Source: Siphlonurus alternatus (taxonomy: Eukaryota > Arthropoda > Insecta > Ephemeroptera > Siphlonuridae). From it: a stretch of DNA of 64,000 nt. The notes beneath the pieces are model-generated. The model saw nothing but the letters and a program-made list of their open reading frames with translations, was not told the origin of the DNA and made no database searches. Of the stretch, positions 12,739-26,422 are shown piece by piece. The stretch is from positions 44,122,646 to 44,186,645 of the forward strand of contig OX463778.1 of NCBI GenBank assembly GCA_949825025.1. The letters are read 5' to 3'. The position numbers and the translations under genes are program-made. The stretch's first letter is position 1, and each line of letters begins with the position of its first letter.

Positions 12739-13527
12739 AATTAATCATTATTAAAATTAACTTAATGCATTGTGAATCATAATTAATGCTATCATGGGAT
12801 TTTAATGAAGTTCTTTACTGTATCAAAGAAAAAGAAACTATGAAATTTTGTTAAAATTGATTTATTTTCTGCAAAAATAAAATATTGCAACTTAATAAAC
12901 ATAAATTTGAAAGTGTTTGAAAGGAGAGGGGCTCACTTTAAAAGTAAAATAATTAGTAACAATTTGTAACAGAGTAAGGAATACTCGAATCATTAAATAC
13001 AAAGTGCCCACATGCAGTAATGTTTACAATCTCTACGTAATCTCGATGTGAATTTCAGGAGTTACACACAGCCAACTAGATTCCTTTTAAATTATTGAGT
13101 GTACTGTACAATATTTACATTATTAATAAAAATAAAATAACCTAACAGTAAAATGTTTTTATAAGGAATTTGTCACTGCACTTTTCATGTGCAACTTTTT
13201 AAAACAATTTATAGCATGTTAGAAATGTACGACACGTACACCATTTATTTTTAATTTCTTATGGAAGTGTACACAAATGCAAAAATTAAGATAATACACC
13301 AATAATGTAATGTGAAACATTTTTTATTTTAATTAATTTATAAAACAAATAATTATTATAGCAGTCACGAATGTATAGCAATAGTTTACCATGCAGTCAC
13401 ATTGTGTTACAGTCACTCTATCTCCATATGATATATAGTCACAAAATTAATAACAAAAGTTAAATTAAATAATTATTTCAATTACTCTTTTACGTATAAT
13501 TAAGTCACTTTCTTTTTAAATTAAATG

Positions 13528-13533
13528 TTTATT
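13528..13533 (-). terminator. Polyadenylation signal of secreted-peptide gene A
   Basis: TTTATT on the plus strand reads AATAAA on the minus strand, about 180 nt beyond the stop of gene A. Confidence 0.4.
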
Positions 13534-13714
13534 GCTAAATTTCAATAATCACTATAATTATCTATTTTAAACACAGTTATTTTTTTTTTACAAAAATTTA
13601 CAGCTAAATTAAACACAACCGTCTTAAAAATCTCTCGTTGTTCACACTACCGAATGACAAGAAAACAGTAGACTTGTGAGCTAGTTGGTGGAAGTATCGA
13701 TGTAACAGAGAGAT

Positions 13715-16607
13715 TCAGAGACCAACAATGCGCGAGCCGACATTGTTGAGGGACTCTGAGACGCGACGCAAAACCCGTCGGAACAAGTTGCCGGGGTACT
13801 GCGAACAAAGTAAGAAAAATTTAATACCATCTTATAATTAGTTTCATGTTTCATTAATGGTTAGTAGGATTACGTACTTTTACATGCTTATTATTATTAT
13901 GCAATACTGATTTGATTAATTTAGCAATGTATGTAAAGTATATACTGTATATACTTCCTTGATTGGGCTTTAGTTAAATGAAAAAAATAATAATATAATA
14001 ATAGTAATAAAGAGTATGCATTCACGAAAAAGTTACCCAGAAAGTTATCCACGTTTCTCACTAACCGCGATTAGCCCCAAAATTAATTCAATGACACTAT
14101 AAATATAAATAAATACAATGACAATATTCATTAATAAACATGGTTTTAGTGTGAAACCTAGATAAACTACTCTCTTCGTGAATCGCACACCCAATATAAA
14201 ATATGATGAAAATAAAAGTAAATTTCTTGTAATTGGATTTTAAATTACAGAAAGTCATGTCCAGGAAGTACATTCAAATATGATATTGTTATACTTTCTC
14301 TTCACATCGAATGATCGCGTACTGCCGGTTGAATGCTATCGGTTCACAGGGGCAAGCAACCCGCATTACACAAACGTCCGAGGAGTTGCCTAACCTCAAG
14401 GATGATAGACGAGAAATAAAATTTAAAAAAATAAACTTTTAATTGCTCATTTAATTTATAAATTTGATGCCTATGAAACTTTTACAAACAGAAGATTCCC
14501 ATAGGAAGTAGATGAGTGTCATTTTAGTTGATTTTTAAAGTGAAACTTTGCAGAACGATGTGTCTTCAAATAATTAATGAGTTTTCGCATTGTCTGATCG
14601 TTTAAGCATGACGTAAGACAATTCTTTCAGCATAAAAATTGAATCTCAAAGCTTGGAAAATAAATAAAGATTATTCCATTTGTACGGAGAGTAATTAGGG
14701 CAAGAAGTTGTGGCAAGGCGGATACTAAATAAATAAACTTATTAAATCTTTGAATAGATTTAAAACAAGTAATCTCTTTTTTAAAACTTTAAAGTATTAA
14801 TAAAACAAACAAAAAATGGCAATTAGTGTACAGCTATCATGTCAAATAAGGGATAAGGACAGTGCATATATAGAACAAGCTCGTTCTGTCCGATGGTATT
14901 CAACGTCACTGGAATAAATATTGACTCACGCTGACTGCCGAGCTGAGAAGCTGGGTGAGGGACTCAGTGCCGCTGACGAGGCCTCGTCCCACGCTGCCCA
15001 GCACGTCGCCCTCATTGCCGTACTTCTCCTCCTCCTTGATCGTATCCACCAGCGGCTTGGGCTGGAAGAGAGCGGGCACCAAATTTACTACCTCTGACCT
15101 TGGCACTAATTACACATTTAGAAGCCGGTATTACACAATTAAAATATATTTATTGCATTCAATTTTTCCTTATAAGAAAACTTCAAATCCACTTGTCTTG
15201 TTTCTGTAGAAATGTTTTTTTTTTTTGTTTTTTTTTTTTTTAATTACAAAATGTAATAACAACTTCAGTCTGATGTACGTGGAATAAAATCATACCCTCC
15301 ATTTAAATGAATAACAAAGAAATTTAATTAAAAATTAAATTTTATTAAATTTCTTAAATGCTTTCACTTCAATTAAATAATTATATATGCATGCAGTTAT
15401 GCACTTTATTATATTATATACGCATACTTAATTATAATATAGTAATTTTAATCTGATATAGTTGTATACGGAGTTCGTTTAGTTTTATTGAAATATAGTA
15501 ATATATTGTCATCTATTAACATACATAATTATTTATATTATTTTATTTATTATTATTTATATATTTTTTTTAATTTTACAAATTTTTAAAACATTAATTA
15601 CATTACATTTTTATTACATTTCAACTGTCATCACAAATTTATTTTACTCTTGAGGTATAATGTTATGTAAATACATATTTAATGTCAGAGGATTGGAGCA
15701 ATGCAATAAAATTTGATGCGAGTTAAAAAGACAAGTGCAGAAAATCATATTGGTTGATTTGGTTGAGATAATTAATTGTCCGACATTGAGGATTGTTATC
15801 AATTAAAATTATTAAATCAAAATGGCATAATTTTAATTATTATATTCATTTTATAGATCATACATAAAAAAAATTGTTTGGGTATAATATATATGTGTTT
15901 AAATTAATTAAATTTAGGAAAACTAATTTTAATTAGAATTAAGTATGTTACATTTTTATGTAATAATTAACGTGATCCATGCTGTACAGCCTATGATCGA
16001 AATAAAAAATTGAATTTGAATTAATTACAAGATTTACAAGTTCCTTTATAAGTTATGCATGCTAACGTCTTACCTCTAAGTAATTGTACAGAATAGACTG
16101 AACAGGGTTGAGTTTTGTAGATTGTGGACCGTCGATTGACAGAGACGATGTCTGGGAATCATAGAAAATAATTATTACTAAAAGAATAAAATCGCACAAA
16201 AATGAATACAATATAATAATTTTTATTCTAATATACATGAAATAGCAATTAAATGCTAACCTTTTTATTTTTATTAAATGCCATGTTTGTTTTTTTAAGA
16301 TATCATGTTAAATTAATCTTCCTTTTGTCGGCATATTATATTTTTAAGAAACAACAAAATTGAATTATTAAATTCAAAAGTTGTAGTTCAGCAAATTTTT
16401 AGTGCATAAAATATAAATTCATTTATTAAAATAACATGTAATCTTAAATTATTCATGTACAATAAACTTAACACAACTGAATAGGTAAGTGCTTACGTCA
16501 CGCTTTTTTATGTCTTCCGCCGGTGCCGCGAGTGTCGGGGGCGGGAGGAAGGCGGAGGCGGCGAGCAGCAGCCCCCAGCACGCGACGAGCGCGCGACCCC
16601 ACCGCAT
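13715..16607 (-). CDS. Small secreted protein, family member A (134 aa, cationic C-terminal helix)
   Basis: I do not recognise this protein. Minus-strand exons: 16607-16497, 16151-16074, 15061-14930, 13798-13715, all phase 0 with GT-AG borders (donors GTAAGC, GTAAGA, GTGAGT). The product starts with a signal peptide (MRWGRALVACWGLLLAASAF) followed by a short Pro/Ala segment and IKKRD. The middle exons end in hydrophobic helices (PVQSILYNYLE; SLTQLLSSAVS). The last 27 residues begin YPGNLFRRVLRRVSESLNN, a basic amphipathic helix with five arginines in the whole tail and no cysteine. The ATG lies 8 nt after a splice acceptor (TTGTTCCAG), and a probable non-coding exon is at 18294-18485. Gene order and shared features link it to B, C and D. 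An antimicrobial or membrane-active role is possible from the helix alone; a prohormone is another option. IKKRD could be a dibasic processing site. Confidence 0.75.
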
Positions 16608-18293
16608 CTCTCTGTCTGGAACAAAAGCTCCACCGGGTCATTTCTCCACTCGTGTCGTAACACGGACACACGTACTCTGGTGTACGTGACTACTTGAAAT
16701 TTCGGACATTCATGGCATGACAATTGAAATGGTGCTGGTGAAATTGTCTCGGGATGACAAAGCATTTTCACTACAGTTATATTTAATAAAAAGTTACGAT
16801 TTTTTTTTTATCTTCAATTTGTTTTGGATGTGTTAGGGGAAAAAGAAGGTAAAACATCTGCTTTGAGCATTACCTGTAGATGAAATTGTAACTCTGAAAT
16901 AAACAGGGAACTATAGAATTTATACTACATTATATAATATAATAATGTATTAAAATTTAAATAATAAATCAAATGTAAAATTTTCTTTCAGTGCATAGTA
17001 CTTCATATTATTGCATTATAATTTCTATTTTAGGAATTTACCTAAAGGTATTAAGAATTTATTACAGATAATTTACATCCCGGCCCGCATCCCTCTGATT
17101 TGTTATGCTATAATAATGTAATAAGGGATTATAATTAGCAAACTTTTCAAGTCATTATGTGCGACTAACTTAAAAGGACATATAAATTTACAGCACAAAA
17201 GATTAGAAAATAAAGTAATCATACTTAGACATGCGTTTCGTTACGTCAGAAATTGTGTAATGGGATTTTATCTAACGCTGCACGCTTATATAGCGTCATA
17301 ATTTAAATTTAACTTTCCTTTACGGAGCAGAACACTACAATTACGTAAAATGAAGAAAAATGTTTATTTTTTTTAATTGAAACCTTATCCCATGTATTTT
17401 ATTTGTGTTTGTTTTTTCTCAAATTAAACTGGCATAAAATAATATTTTGTATATGTTTAAAAAAATATTTATTTTAATGTTGGTTTCAACACAAACTACA
17501 GCTTTTAAAGACAAATTCAAAGATTTATCTAAATAAATATTTAATCCACCTTCTGCAAGTGGTTTGACATGTTTTATGTGTTATAGGGGAAAGTTTCTGA
17601 TCAGTGTAACGTGTAAGATTGAGCCATAAAAAATATTGTAGAAGCCAAGTGTGTGTTTACGACAGTGGAATGATGAAATATGCCGTTATAGTTTATTATC
17701 TAATAGAGAACAGCTGGACTGCATGTCATATATATTATATCACGTATTTTCATACACTTATTAATTACTTATCTATGAATATATCAAACAGACGCAAAAT
17801 TATGAGCATGCAATTCAATACTCTACAATTATTATACAAGACCTTATAAAAATATAAATGTATTTGCTAAAATCTGGTTAAAATGAAGAATTCCCTTGAG
17901 CAATTAACCAATTGAAATGTTAGATATTTATTGAACATTTTTTTATTTCTTATTTTTTCAATTTGTTTAAATGATATTGCTGACCTATATTAAAATTTCA
18001 CATGTTGTAATATTTGCCATTTAATATTCATGTATTTCTAATTTCTCTACGCATGTTAATTAAGTTATTATTTCATAGAACACTTAGTAAACATTATTAT
18101 TATCAACAAGAAATTTTACTATTTATTGCTTTTTTCTTTTCTAATAAGTTAAGCTAAATATATCTATTGTTTTTTTTAAACATTAAGACTTTAATTACCA
18201 GCATAAGAACATGTATTTTAGGTGAAAGTCCATTTAGCGAGTTATGTCACTGCAGTTTTTGCTGGATGTGACGGCTCTACCTTATATACTTAC

Positions 18294-18519
18294 TGTGTGG
18301 TTGTGTTGACTTGCAGCCGGGGGGTGTCCCGACGGTGCTCACGCGTTAGTATCCTCGTGTTCTTGCTGCCACTACACACAAGAAGTGCACACCACTGAGG
18401 AGCAGTAAGCACTGAGTGACCAGTAGTACCCCTGGCTCCAACAGCCCCGTATACACGGTGCAACACTACTTCGGAGAAAGGTGAAAGTTCCGCATTTGCG
18501 CGCGCGACCTTCTTTTAGA
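18294..18519 (-). promoter_or_regulatory. Probable promoter and non-coding first exon of gene A
   Basis: On the minus strand a TATA-like TCTAAAAGA (18519-18511) is followed by a GC-richer segment that ends at a good donor, CACACA|GTAAGT, at 18294/18293. It points to the acceptor 8 nt before the ATG of gene A, giving a 1.7-kb 5' intron. No long ORF is present in the segment, so it is read as 5' UTR. The start site near 18485 is inferred from the TATA distance. Confidence 0.5.
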
Positions 18520-19519
18520 TGCGGCAAACCAATCAAATTGCAGACCAACATAACTCACTTTCCCTTACTTCTACTTAAACGAGTAGATTAGGTAGCAATG
18601 TATAACTCCCTCTTTCTCTCTCCTCTTCTTAAAAATATTTCCTCGAAGTCAAATTTTATTATTATTAATAAGATGTTTATATATCTTTTAAAAAAATAAT
18701 TTCTTTGCTTTTCTAATGTGAAGATTATGTAATTTATTTTTTTTTTAAATTGGTTCTATTATTTAAGTTTTTAAATTAGTCAAATTTGACACCAAAATAA
18801 TAATTTTCTTTCCTTGGGCGGAAGAATTACAATTATTATTTTTTTATAAAAGTAAATTTTCTGCATGATGTGACTAAAAAATCAAAATTAATGTTTTCAA
18901 TATATCTTTGTTATTTAACCTTGCTAATATAGCACTATGTAAAAAGATTATATTATATAAAATAGTCAATACCATGAAATTCAAGGATACAGACCGTAAA
19001 TTATGTAACCTCACTTAAAACATAAAATTATATTTATATTACATAATTATTGTTTTGAAATTTCATAAAATAATAATAATTATCGTTTTATCAGACTTTT
19101 ATTTCATTAATAGATGCATACATATAGAACTGTATTACAATTCTCAGTATACATTGCAGGCATGAATTATTATGGAAACATATATATATATATCTCTACA
19201 GAAACAACTAAAGATATAAAAATGATATAATTTACTACACAAAATCTAATTAAACAATTTTGATGTTACAAAATTTACAAATTAAAAATAATATACAAAA
19301 ATGTAAGAAAAACCCACACCTCTTGTAATTCCTATTTTTCCTTTTTATGTGATAAGCTTCATCTTCTGAAATACAGTGCAATTTCCTTCCGTATCTTCCC
19401 TATAATATACATAAGTAAAAAATTCCACAATTTTTAACAAAAATTTCAGCTCTTTAATTGGTGACGGCTATGAATGGTGCAGGACAGTGAACCTCGAGAG
19501 ATTATACAAAGGGGGCCTC

Positions 19520-21036
19520 TTATCTGGAGGCGGTGGTGGTCTGAGCCACGGGGGTGGAAGCGGTGGCGTTCAGAGCCGCGGCATGTCGGTTGCGCTGAGA
19601 AATGTTGTTCAGCAGCTGATTCACCGCGCGCAGGGCCGCGATCGGGATCTGAAGAAACAACCAATTAAACAGTGCACTCAAATAAAATTAATTTCAAGAA
19701 TACGACACAGATGCAGAAATGAAAAGGAAAAAAAAAAAAAAAAAGTAATATATGAATTTTATGTATAATTATACTACAGACACAATTATAATGAACTCAA
19801 GGATTTACATGGCACCATTATAGCTCAACCGTTTGCATAAAAAATTTACAGCCCAGGTTTTTCTGAATTCTACTATGTTGTTTGTTTGTTTATTTATTTT
19901 TTGCTACTCAATTTATTTCAATTACAGACTTTTAAAAGTTAAAATTTATAAGCGTATAATAATAAATAGATTAATAATAATGCTATTTCTTTTCATTCTT
20001 AGAAATTATGATAATAATTAAATTATTTCATTTTTTTACGATCCAATCTTACATTTAATAGAAAATTATGCAAAGTATAAGAATCTTTTTAGTCGTGACA
20101 CCTGCAGAAAATTGGAGAGATTGCAGGTGTGCTTAACCTTGACCTTCCGAAACTCTAATTAAAATGTTTATTGAGCGTTAGGGGAACAGTCGCCTTCGTC
20201 TTGCATGTTTCTCGTGCTTGTAGACACGACAATAAATTAATATCAAGCAACAGAAAACAATGATGTCAACGTAATTATAAATATCACATTTAGTTTTTTA
20301 AGGTAAACATGAAAGGACATCCAACCTGCGGAAAATTAAAGATAATTACATTTTTTACAGTTTTATAAGTCGTTTTTTTTTTAATAAAACCTTTATACCG
20401 TGATCGAGGTAAGTCCTCCAAAATAATTGTTAATAATTATTTTTTTAAATATTTTTTAAAGTATACACAAAACTGATGGATTACATATACATTGGATTCG
20501 TATGGTTCTTCATAATGTCAGGAAGTAATTTATACAAGAAAAATTTATGACGTTGCTTGTACCGCTATTCAGTACATTTAGCTCTCATGAGCAGGCTATC
20601 AGCATGACTACTACTATTTAGCACCTGGAGGGTTTAGTTGGAGGATGTTGACCCACCTGAATAAAGTCGTCAATTATGCGCGTGAAAAAGTCCATGGTGG
20701 GTTTTATGGATGGTGCCTTGGTGGTTTCAGACTGATCGGTGACAGGTTTTTCAGTCGTCGTAGAGGAAGGTAACGTCTGTTGAGGTCTGCTCGGCAAGGC
20801 CTGTAAAGATTTACATAACTGTGACATGGATTCATTTTGACAACTCACTAATTAAATATATTATAGGGTTTCTCGATGAGTAAATTTTGCAGAGTGAGTG
20901 GACAGAAAAGGTCACTGACCGGTTGTTTCTCCTTTGGGATGACGTCATTGTCGAGGTCCGGGAGCTCCTGGGCGGTCGTGACCGCGGCCAACAGCAGCAC
21001 GCTCAGTAAAATCAGAGGACGGGCAGGGGTCACCAT
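19520..21036 (-). CDS. Small secreted protein, family member B (129 aa, Thr/Ser/Pro-rich middle)
   Basis: Function unknown. Exons on the minus strand: 21036-20920, 20800-20657, 19648-19520, all phase 0; donors GTCAGT and GTGGGT, acceptors TTTACAG and CTTCAG. The signal peptide is obvious (VTPARPLILLSVLLLAAVTT). The mature part has an acidic start (ELPDLDNDVIPKE), a Thr/Ser/Pro/Lys segment (SSTTTEKPVTDQSETTKAP) likely to be O-glycosylated, then FFTRIIDDFIQ at the exon end. The last exon opens IPIAALRAVNQLLNN and ends in an Ala/Thr-rich tail after RNRH. The FFxxI..-exon border-IPIxxL.AV..LLNN arrangement is shared with member C. The ATG follows the acceptor TTATAG directly, so the 5' UTR is in another exon, probably 24328-24530. 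Two Asn-x-Ser/Thr sites (NIS, NAT) are present. Confidence 0.75.
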
Positions 21037-24000
21037 CTATAACAAGCACATGTTACATCGTTTTCAGTTTTCATTGTAGCCTTGTCAAGTAAAAAATTAT
21101 CATCGGAGTCTTAAAACCATCCAAAATAATATCTTATACAATCTGCATTGTGTTAAATCTTTTTAAAAACTGTTTACCACATTTAATGCATTTAAAGACT
21201 TTTGAGTTAGACAGTTTATTTATCATATATTTATATTGATTGCATAAAATAAGTTTATTCTCTTCTTGAAGTTAGATTTCTCTGCAATCTGGTATATCAT
21301 GGTATCATATATGACAAAATATAAAGTGTATGCAGATTTCAGGAGACTTTAACGAGAGAATGATGATTAAAAAAATCTGAAATAAAATAATGATATTGTT
21401 CGAAGTATCTTTCTATGTCAAACAATATTTTAACATGCACATCATAAATTAAATTCTTTAATAAAACAGATGATAAATCATAGAGAATATATTATTATAT
21501 TGCAATTATTAACTATATAGCAACTATTTTTGTGCAGAAAATATACCATTTCAATCGTTTTAGTTGAGGATCATTAATATTTCTGTCAGACATTGCGATT
21601 TCCTCATAGTAATTTAATTAAGCAAATTTCAAAACAATCCTCAACCAAGGTACAATATTTGCGTCACCTTAATAATATTAATTAATGCGGTAAGATATAA
21701 TCGTAAAAGTTGGGACAACGTGACTGCTGCCGGCAAGAAAAAATTGCAAAACTATTATTATATGTACTGTTATTTGATATAGTAATCAATAATTTGTTCT
21801 AACAAGATATCAAAATTACTTAAAAAGAATTTTTTCTTTAAATATAATTTATCATTGGTAATAATTAATATATAATTTTTTAAAGTTCAAAATGTAATAA
21901 TTAACAGCTCATGAAAATTTCTTAAAATTACATAACTCTTTGTAGTTATATAAAAAAATTGTTACACGTTTTACCCAAGTAGTACACGTTGATGATAAAC
22001 ACATAAGAAATTTAATTATCATGATTAGTCCTTCAAACGTGTTGATGGTGCAATATAGTTATCTTGGTTCGATGCATGCTGTTAACTTTTTTTTTTTTTT
22101 TATTAAATTTAATGCTTTCATATTCTAGCTCTAGTTATTCTAAACATATACATATTTTTTTTAACATATTCATAATTAAATCCATAAATTGGCCTAATAA
22201 TTGTGATTTCGGTATAATTCAATTTGGTATTTCATAATTTTTGCTCAAATTTCCTTTCTTCACAGCCGTAAATAAGAGTAAATAATATGCTGAATATAGT
22301 ATACTGATGATAATTGAAAATGTATATATTATAGTTCTTAACAATTACACATAGAGTACATGGTTTGGTACATAAAATGTAGGAAATGATGAGATGTACT
22401 GGAATTAATTATTTACCAACACTAATGTTGACTCAAGTGTGCTCCTTCTAATTCAGTTATAAAAATTGAGCGACTTCATTACCCCAATAATCTAGTTTTT
22501 TTATGCGATGTTGTTATAAGATAAATACATCAAGATTTATAATTTATTGTAAAATGCTATGATTTTTATAAAGTTATAAACGAATTAAAAAAAAAAATAA
22601 ATCAGTTCTGTAAATCCCCATATTCAGAGAACTCTAGCATATAGTATAATGTTAGCGATACTTATATTAATTATAACATTTATAAACCTGTATATTTAGT
22701 TGCTTATATATAGAGCTATAAAAATATTGTTATAGTTTTCTTGATCTGTATAATGCAATTGTATATATTATAATAAAATTATGTTTTACGATAAACATAT
22801 AAAAATGACACAACATTTTATCTGAGGAGGAATAATAATTAAAAAAAACAAGGTTTATATCAGAATAAACTATACTTTACAATTTTTTAATAGAAAAAGA
22901 AATCTACTTTTTCTTGGAGGTATTGAGTCATATATGATTAAGTAGCGTACTGTTATTTGATTATTATATAGTGATTCATCGCAACTTAACCGTAAAGTCT
23001 ACAACGGTTTGCTGAATCAAGGAAAGTACTGATTTAATTAATTTTAGTTGAGATTTCGAGATCAGTATAACACCTGAATACAGCATCAATTATAAGCACA
23101 TGCTGACATACAATTAAGTATAGCAGGGAAAGCCCACTTTTTTATGTAGTTCATATTGGTCTTAGTCAACACTCATGACATCATATATTATAATGTGAAA
23201 GGGTAAAAAACATATTGAAATGGTGAATATTGCAGCACCGCCGCCCTCGACCGATAACAATATGTTACAGCCGTGGCGTGTGGCTGCTAACGCCCAAGTT
23301 CTGCACGTGTTACTACAAGGAAGCAAAATGAAACTTGAAAAAAAAAAAAATGATAATAATAATAATAAAAATAATTAAGTACAGAAACAAAAAAAAAATA
23401 CAAAAATCACTGAAATCTTAAAAAAAAAAAAAAAAAAAAATCTCTGCCCCAAAAATTTATTAGGAGCTATTCACAAATAACTTAATTGACACCAAGTTAA
23501 ACCTTAATTCGTATTTTTTTTTCTAATACTCGATGTAATATGAATTTGGAATTTGTACTAACAATTTTTATATTAGAGACTTTAAAATAGTCTGTGTGAA
23601 TAAATACCCCCCGCCCATTTCCCCATTTTATGTAATTAAAATTTATGTTCTATCTTTAAATATAATCATATTATATATAATTAAACTTATTACTTTTATT
23701 TTCGTTTGCATCGGATCGCAATAAAATTTATAAACCTGTATTGTTAATACCATAAAATAAAATGCTATTACACTCTGTGAGATTAAAATTATTCTTTTCT
23801 GTGAGGAAAAACCCGCGATATGTTATTTTTTCTGCTATAGCCTGTATGACGTAAAAACTAGTGCAAATTATAACAGATGCTCATGTGTTTTTTGTTACAA
23901 AAATAAAACATTTTTATGAAACACAAGGTCAAACGATCCATGCCTATATCTATTTACGTCATACAAAACCACCTGTGTAACATAATATTATTTATATTTT

Positions 24001-24327
24001 TTCAGAGATCTCAACGCAAGATCTTGGCAAAGTCTGAATAAGATTTATATTTATGACAAGTTATTATAAAATACATCTTAGCAAAGTGGAGGTGAAAAAA
24101 AGTAGGAAAAACTGTATTTGAATAACAATCTGCAAATACTGACTCAGCAAAAAAAAAAAAAAAAAAAACTTTTGATTATATAAAGAAACAGACTATTAAA
24201 TTGATTTTAAGTTTTTAGATTTTATAAACAAAGAAAATTTATATAACAAAAGAACAAACCACAAACTTTTTCTATTTTATAAGAATGATTTGACGATATA
24301 TAATTCCGGTATGACGCGTTACCTTAC
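21037..24327 (-). other. 5' intron of gene B (AT-rich, no gene seen)
   Basis: 3.3 kb of very AT-rich sequence with homopolymer runs (A/T at about 22090, 23340, 23425, 24150). A GC-richer spot near 23236-23310 (CACCGCCGCCCTCGACC) has no ORF or splice context that I can support. Confidence 0.4.
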
Positions 24328-24569
24328 CTTGTATTTTTTTATCTGTGGTGCTGCGGTTGGAACGAAGTCTGCTGTTGTAGCGCTGCAGTGGGAATGCCCT
24401 GTTGATGATCGATCTAGCTCGGTCGGCGGCGAGAGGAGCTGGCGGGGAGGAGCAGTGGCCCTTTCACTTAGCAGTCTTAGCACCCGGCCACCACCGCTAC
24501 CTGAGCTGCCTCCGCCATGCATGCAGCACCGTGCACTACTCGCGGCTCAACACCCGTTATAATAATAAA
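24328..24569 (-). promoter_or_regulatory. Probable promoter and non-coding first exon of gene B
   Basis: Minus-strand TTATTATTATAAC (24569-24557) resembles a TATA box. It is followed by a GC-rich segment ending at the donor TACAAG|GTAAGG (24328/24327). A 67-codon open frame crosses this segment but runs through the donor and shows no known motif. Together with the ATG that directly follows the acceptor at 21036, it is best read as 5' UTR. Confidence 0.5.
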
Positions 24570-24719
24570 AATATCATTGTTGTAAGTCAAGCCAGCTCAC
24601 TGCTGCTTAGCAATATGGAAGGTCATCAGGATCGACACTGATGGTTACTTCCGTACACGTATAATCTAGAAGCATCGAGTAATTAAACAAAAATCTCATG
24701 TGTTCCATAGAAAAATTAC

Positions 24720-24720
<1 letters not shown>

Positions 24721-24770
<50 letters not shown>
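24721..24770. repeat. (TA)n microsatellite
   Basis: About 25 uninterrupted AT dinucleotides. Confidence 0.95.
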
Positions 24771-24772
<2 letters not shown>

Positions 24773-25881
24773 ATAATTTGAAGCCTTGAAAACAGTTTTT
24801 GTTCTGTATTTTATACTGGACAATTTTGGAGAAATTTGCCACTTGCAGAAATGTTAAGATAACTATATAAACTTTATACTTCATGTATGAACAGAGAATT
24901 TATTATATATATTATATATTTTCATTATACGTGGTTTGGATATGCATTTAAATTAAACGTCAAATTTAATTCCCAATAGCAAATCGTAAAAAAAAAAAAA
25001 AAAAAATTAAAAAAAAATCACGACCTTGACTCGATTGTTGCGTAGCAGCATGTTAGAAATTATAATAATTATACTGTATATAGAGTGTGTTTTTTGTGCC
25101 ATATATAGCTTAATTTAACAATAATCCTAATTTTGAAATGCATAATATAGTAGCTGAATAGAACTAAGGTGCTTTTTGATGAGCAACAAAGAAATGAAAA
25201 TATCACACTGCATAAAATGAGAGCCCGGTGATCAAAATATTTAAAAGCAATATTCACTTTTTACACTTTACAGTGCAACCTTTACCTGCCATGGTTTATG
25301 AATCTGTTTGATCGAAAAAACCCTCTTGATTGTGATGTAAATTTTTAATTTTAAACAGGTGTATGCTAATCTGATCCTTTTTAGAACTTATTTTGCTTAA
25401 TAAAATATTTAATATTTTGCCACAATAATTTTCCATGTAAGTTTGACCTCCTGAATATTTTTAAAAATATTTTACTTCAAAGTGTACCTACAAGTTTACA
25501 GTGAAGTTTATTACAAAGTATAAGGAAACAAGTACGCTTGAAAATATGTAGTCGTTCTCCTTGAATCCAAGTTCAGGGCCACACAATCCTCTTCTTTAAC
25601 ACTCCCTTCACGAATGTTTATACCGGGCAAAACCAATAAATACTATAACTTTTATTATTTTACCACCATAGCGCTTCCAACCTACATGCAATGGATGTCA
25701 TAAAGGGATCACAATTTTATAAATTGTTTTACATTTTTGTAGCATGTATTATATTTTATATACTCAGGTCTTGGAATGCAGTATTTGAGTTTGCGTATAA
25801 TTAAAAACAAAAAAAAAAGAAAAAAATGGAGTTTATAAAAGGAGGCATATAAAAAAATACACTATATTAAGTATTATCATA

Positions 25882-26022
25882 AAGGGGCATTCACAAAGTC
25901 TTAAGGACACATTTAAGGCTCGATAATTTAAAGCTTGATTTTAGACGTGTTTTTTAGACCCAAAATTTCTGGTCTTAAATTATTGACTTAATTGTGGCCT
26001 TAAGACTTTGTGAATGCCCCTT
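25882..26022. mobile_element. Foldback MITE with GGGGCATTCACAAAG termini
   Basis: AAGGGGCATTCACAAAGTCT at the left is reverse-complemented by AGACTTTGTGAATGCCCCTT at the right, with inner pairing around CTTAAG. The ends resemble those of the element at 38366-38543 (GGGGGACATTCACAAAG), so the two form one family. Confidence 0.75.
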
Positions 26023-26096
26023 ATAATGTCGATTGAATTTATTTTAATTAAAATAATTTGTTATTATATACTCTACACTTTTCTATAGTATGAAAA

Positions 26097-26422
26097 TGGA
26101 GTACCGATCTCAATTTTTTTTATTGCAGAAATGGATAGAAGGTGCAAAATTATGCTACTCTGATTTTTTTTCAGATTTTTTAGAGCCCGGCAACTATTTT
26201 TTAAAAATTATTGAAAGTGCAGAAAAAGTGCCGCCTCTTGCCGCCTCTCTTAATAAAAGATAGGACCCAAAAGGGACGTGGATTCGAACCCGACCTCGCC
26301 AAAACTTTTTAGCAATACTTCCCGGTTCCTAAAAAAATTTGAAAAAAATTAGAGTAACATAACTTTTCATCCTCTATCCATTTCTGTTATAAAAAGTTTT
26401 GAGGTCGGTAGTCGGTACTCCA
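26097..26422. mobile_element. Foldback element family X, copy 1
   Basis: Ends TGGAGTACCGA / TCGGTACTCCA. Subterminal arms carry the family phrases TTATTGCAGAAATGGATAGA and TTTTTCAGATTTTTTAGAGC in both orientations. The interior has a GCCGCCTC repeat and a tRNA-B-box-like GATTCGAACCC. The same interior occurs inverted in copy 3 (39475-39795). Confidence 0.8.
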
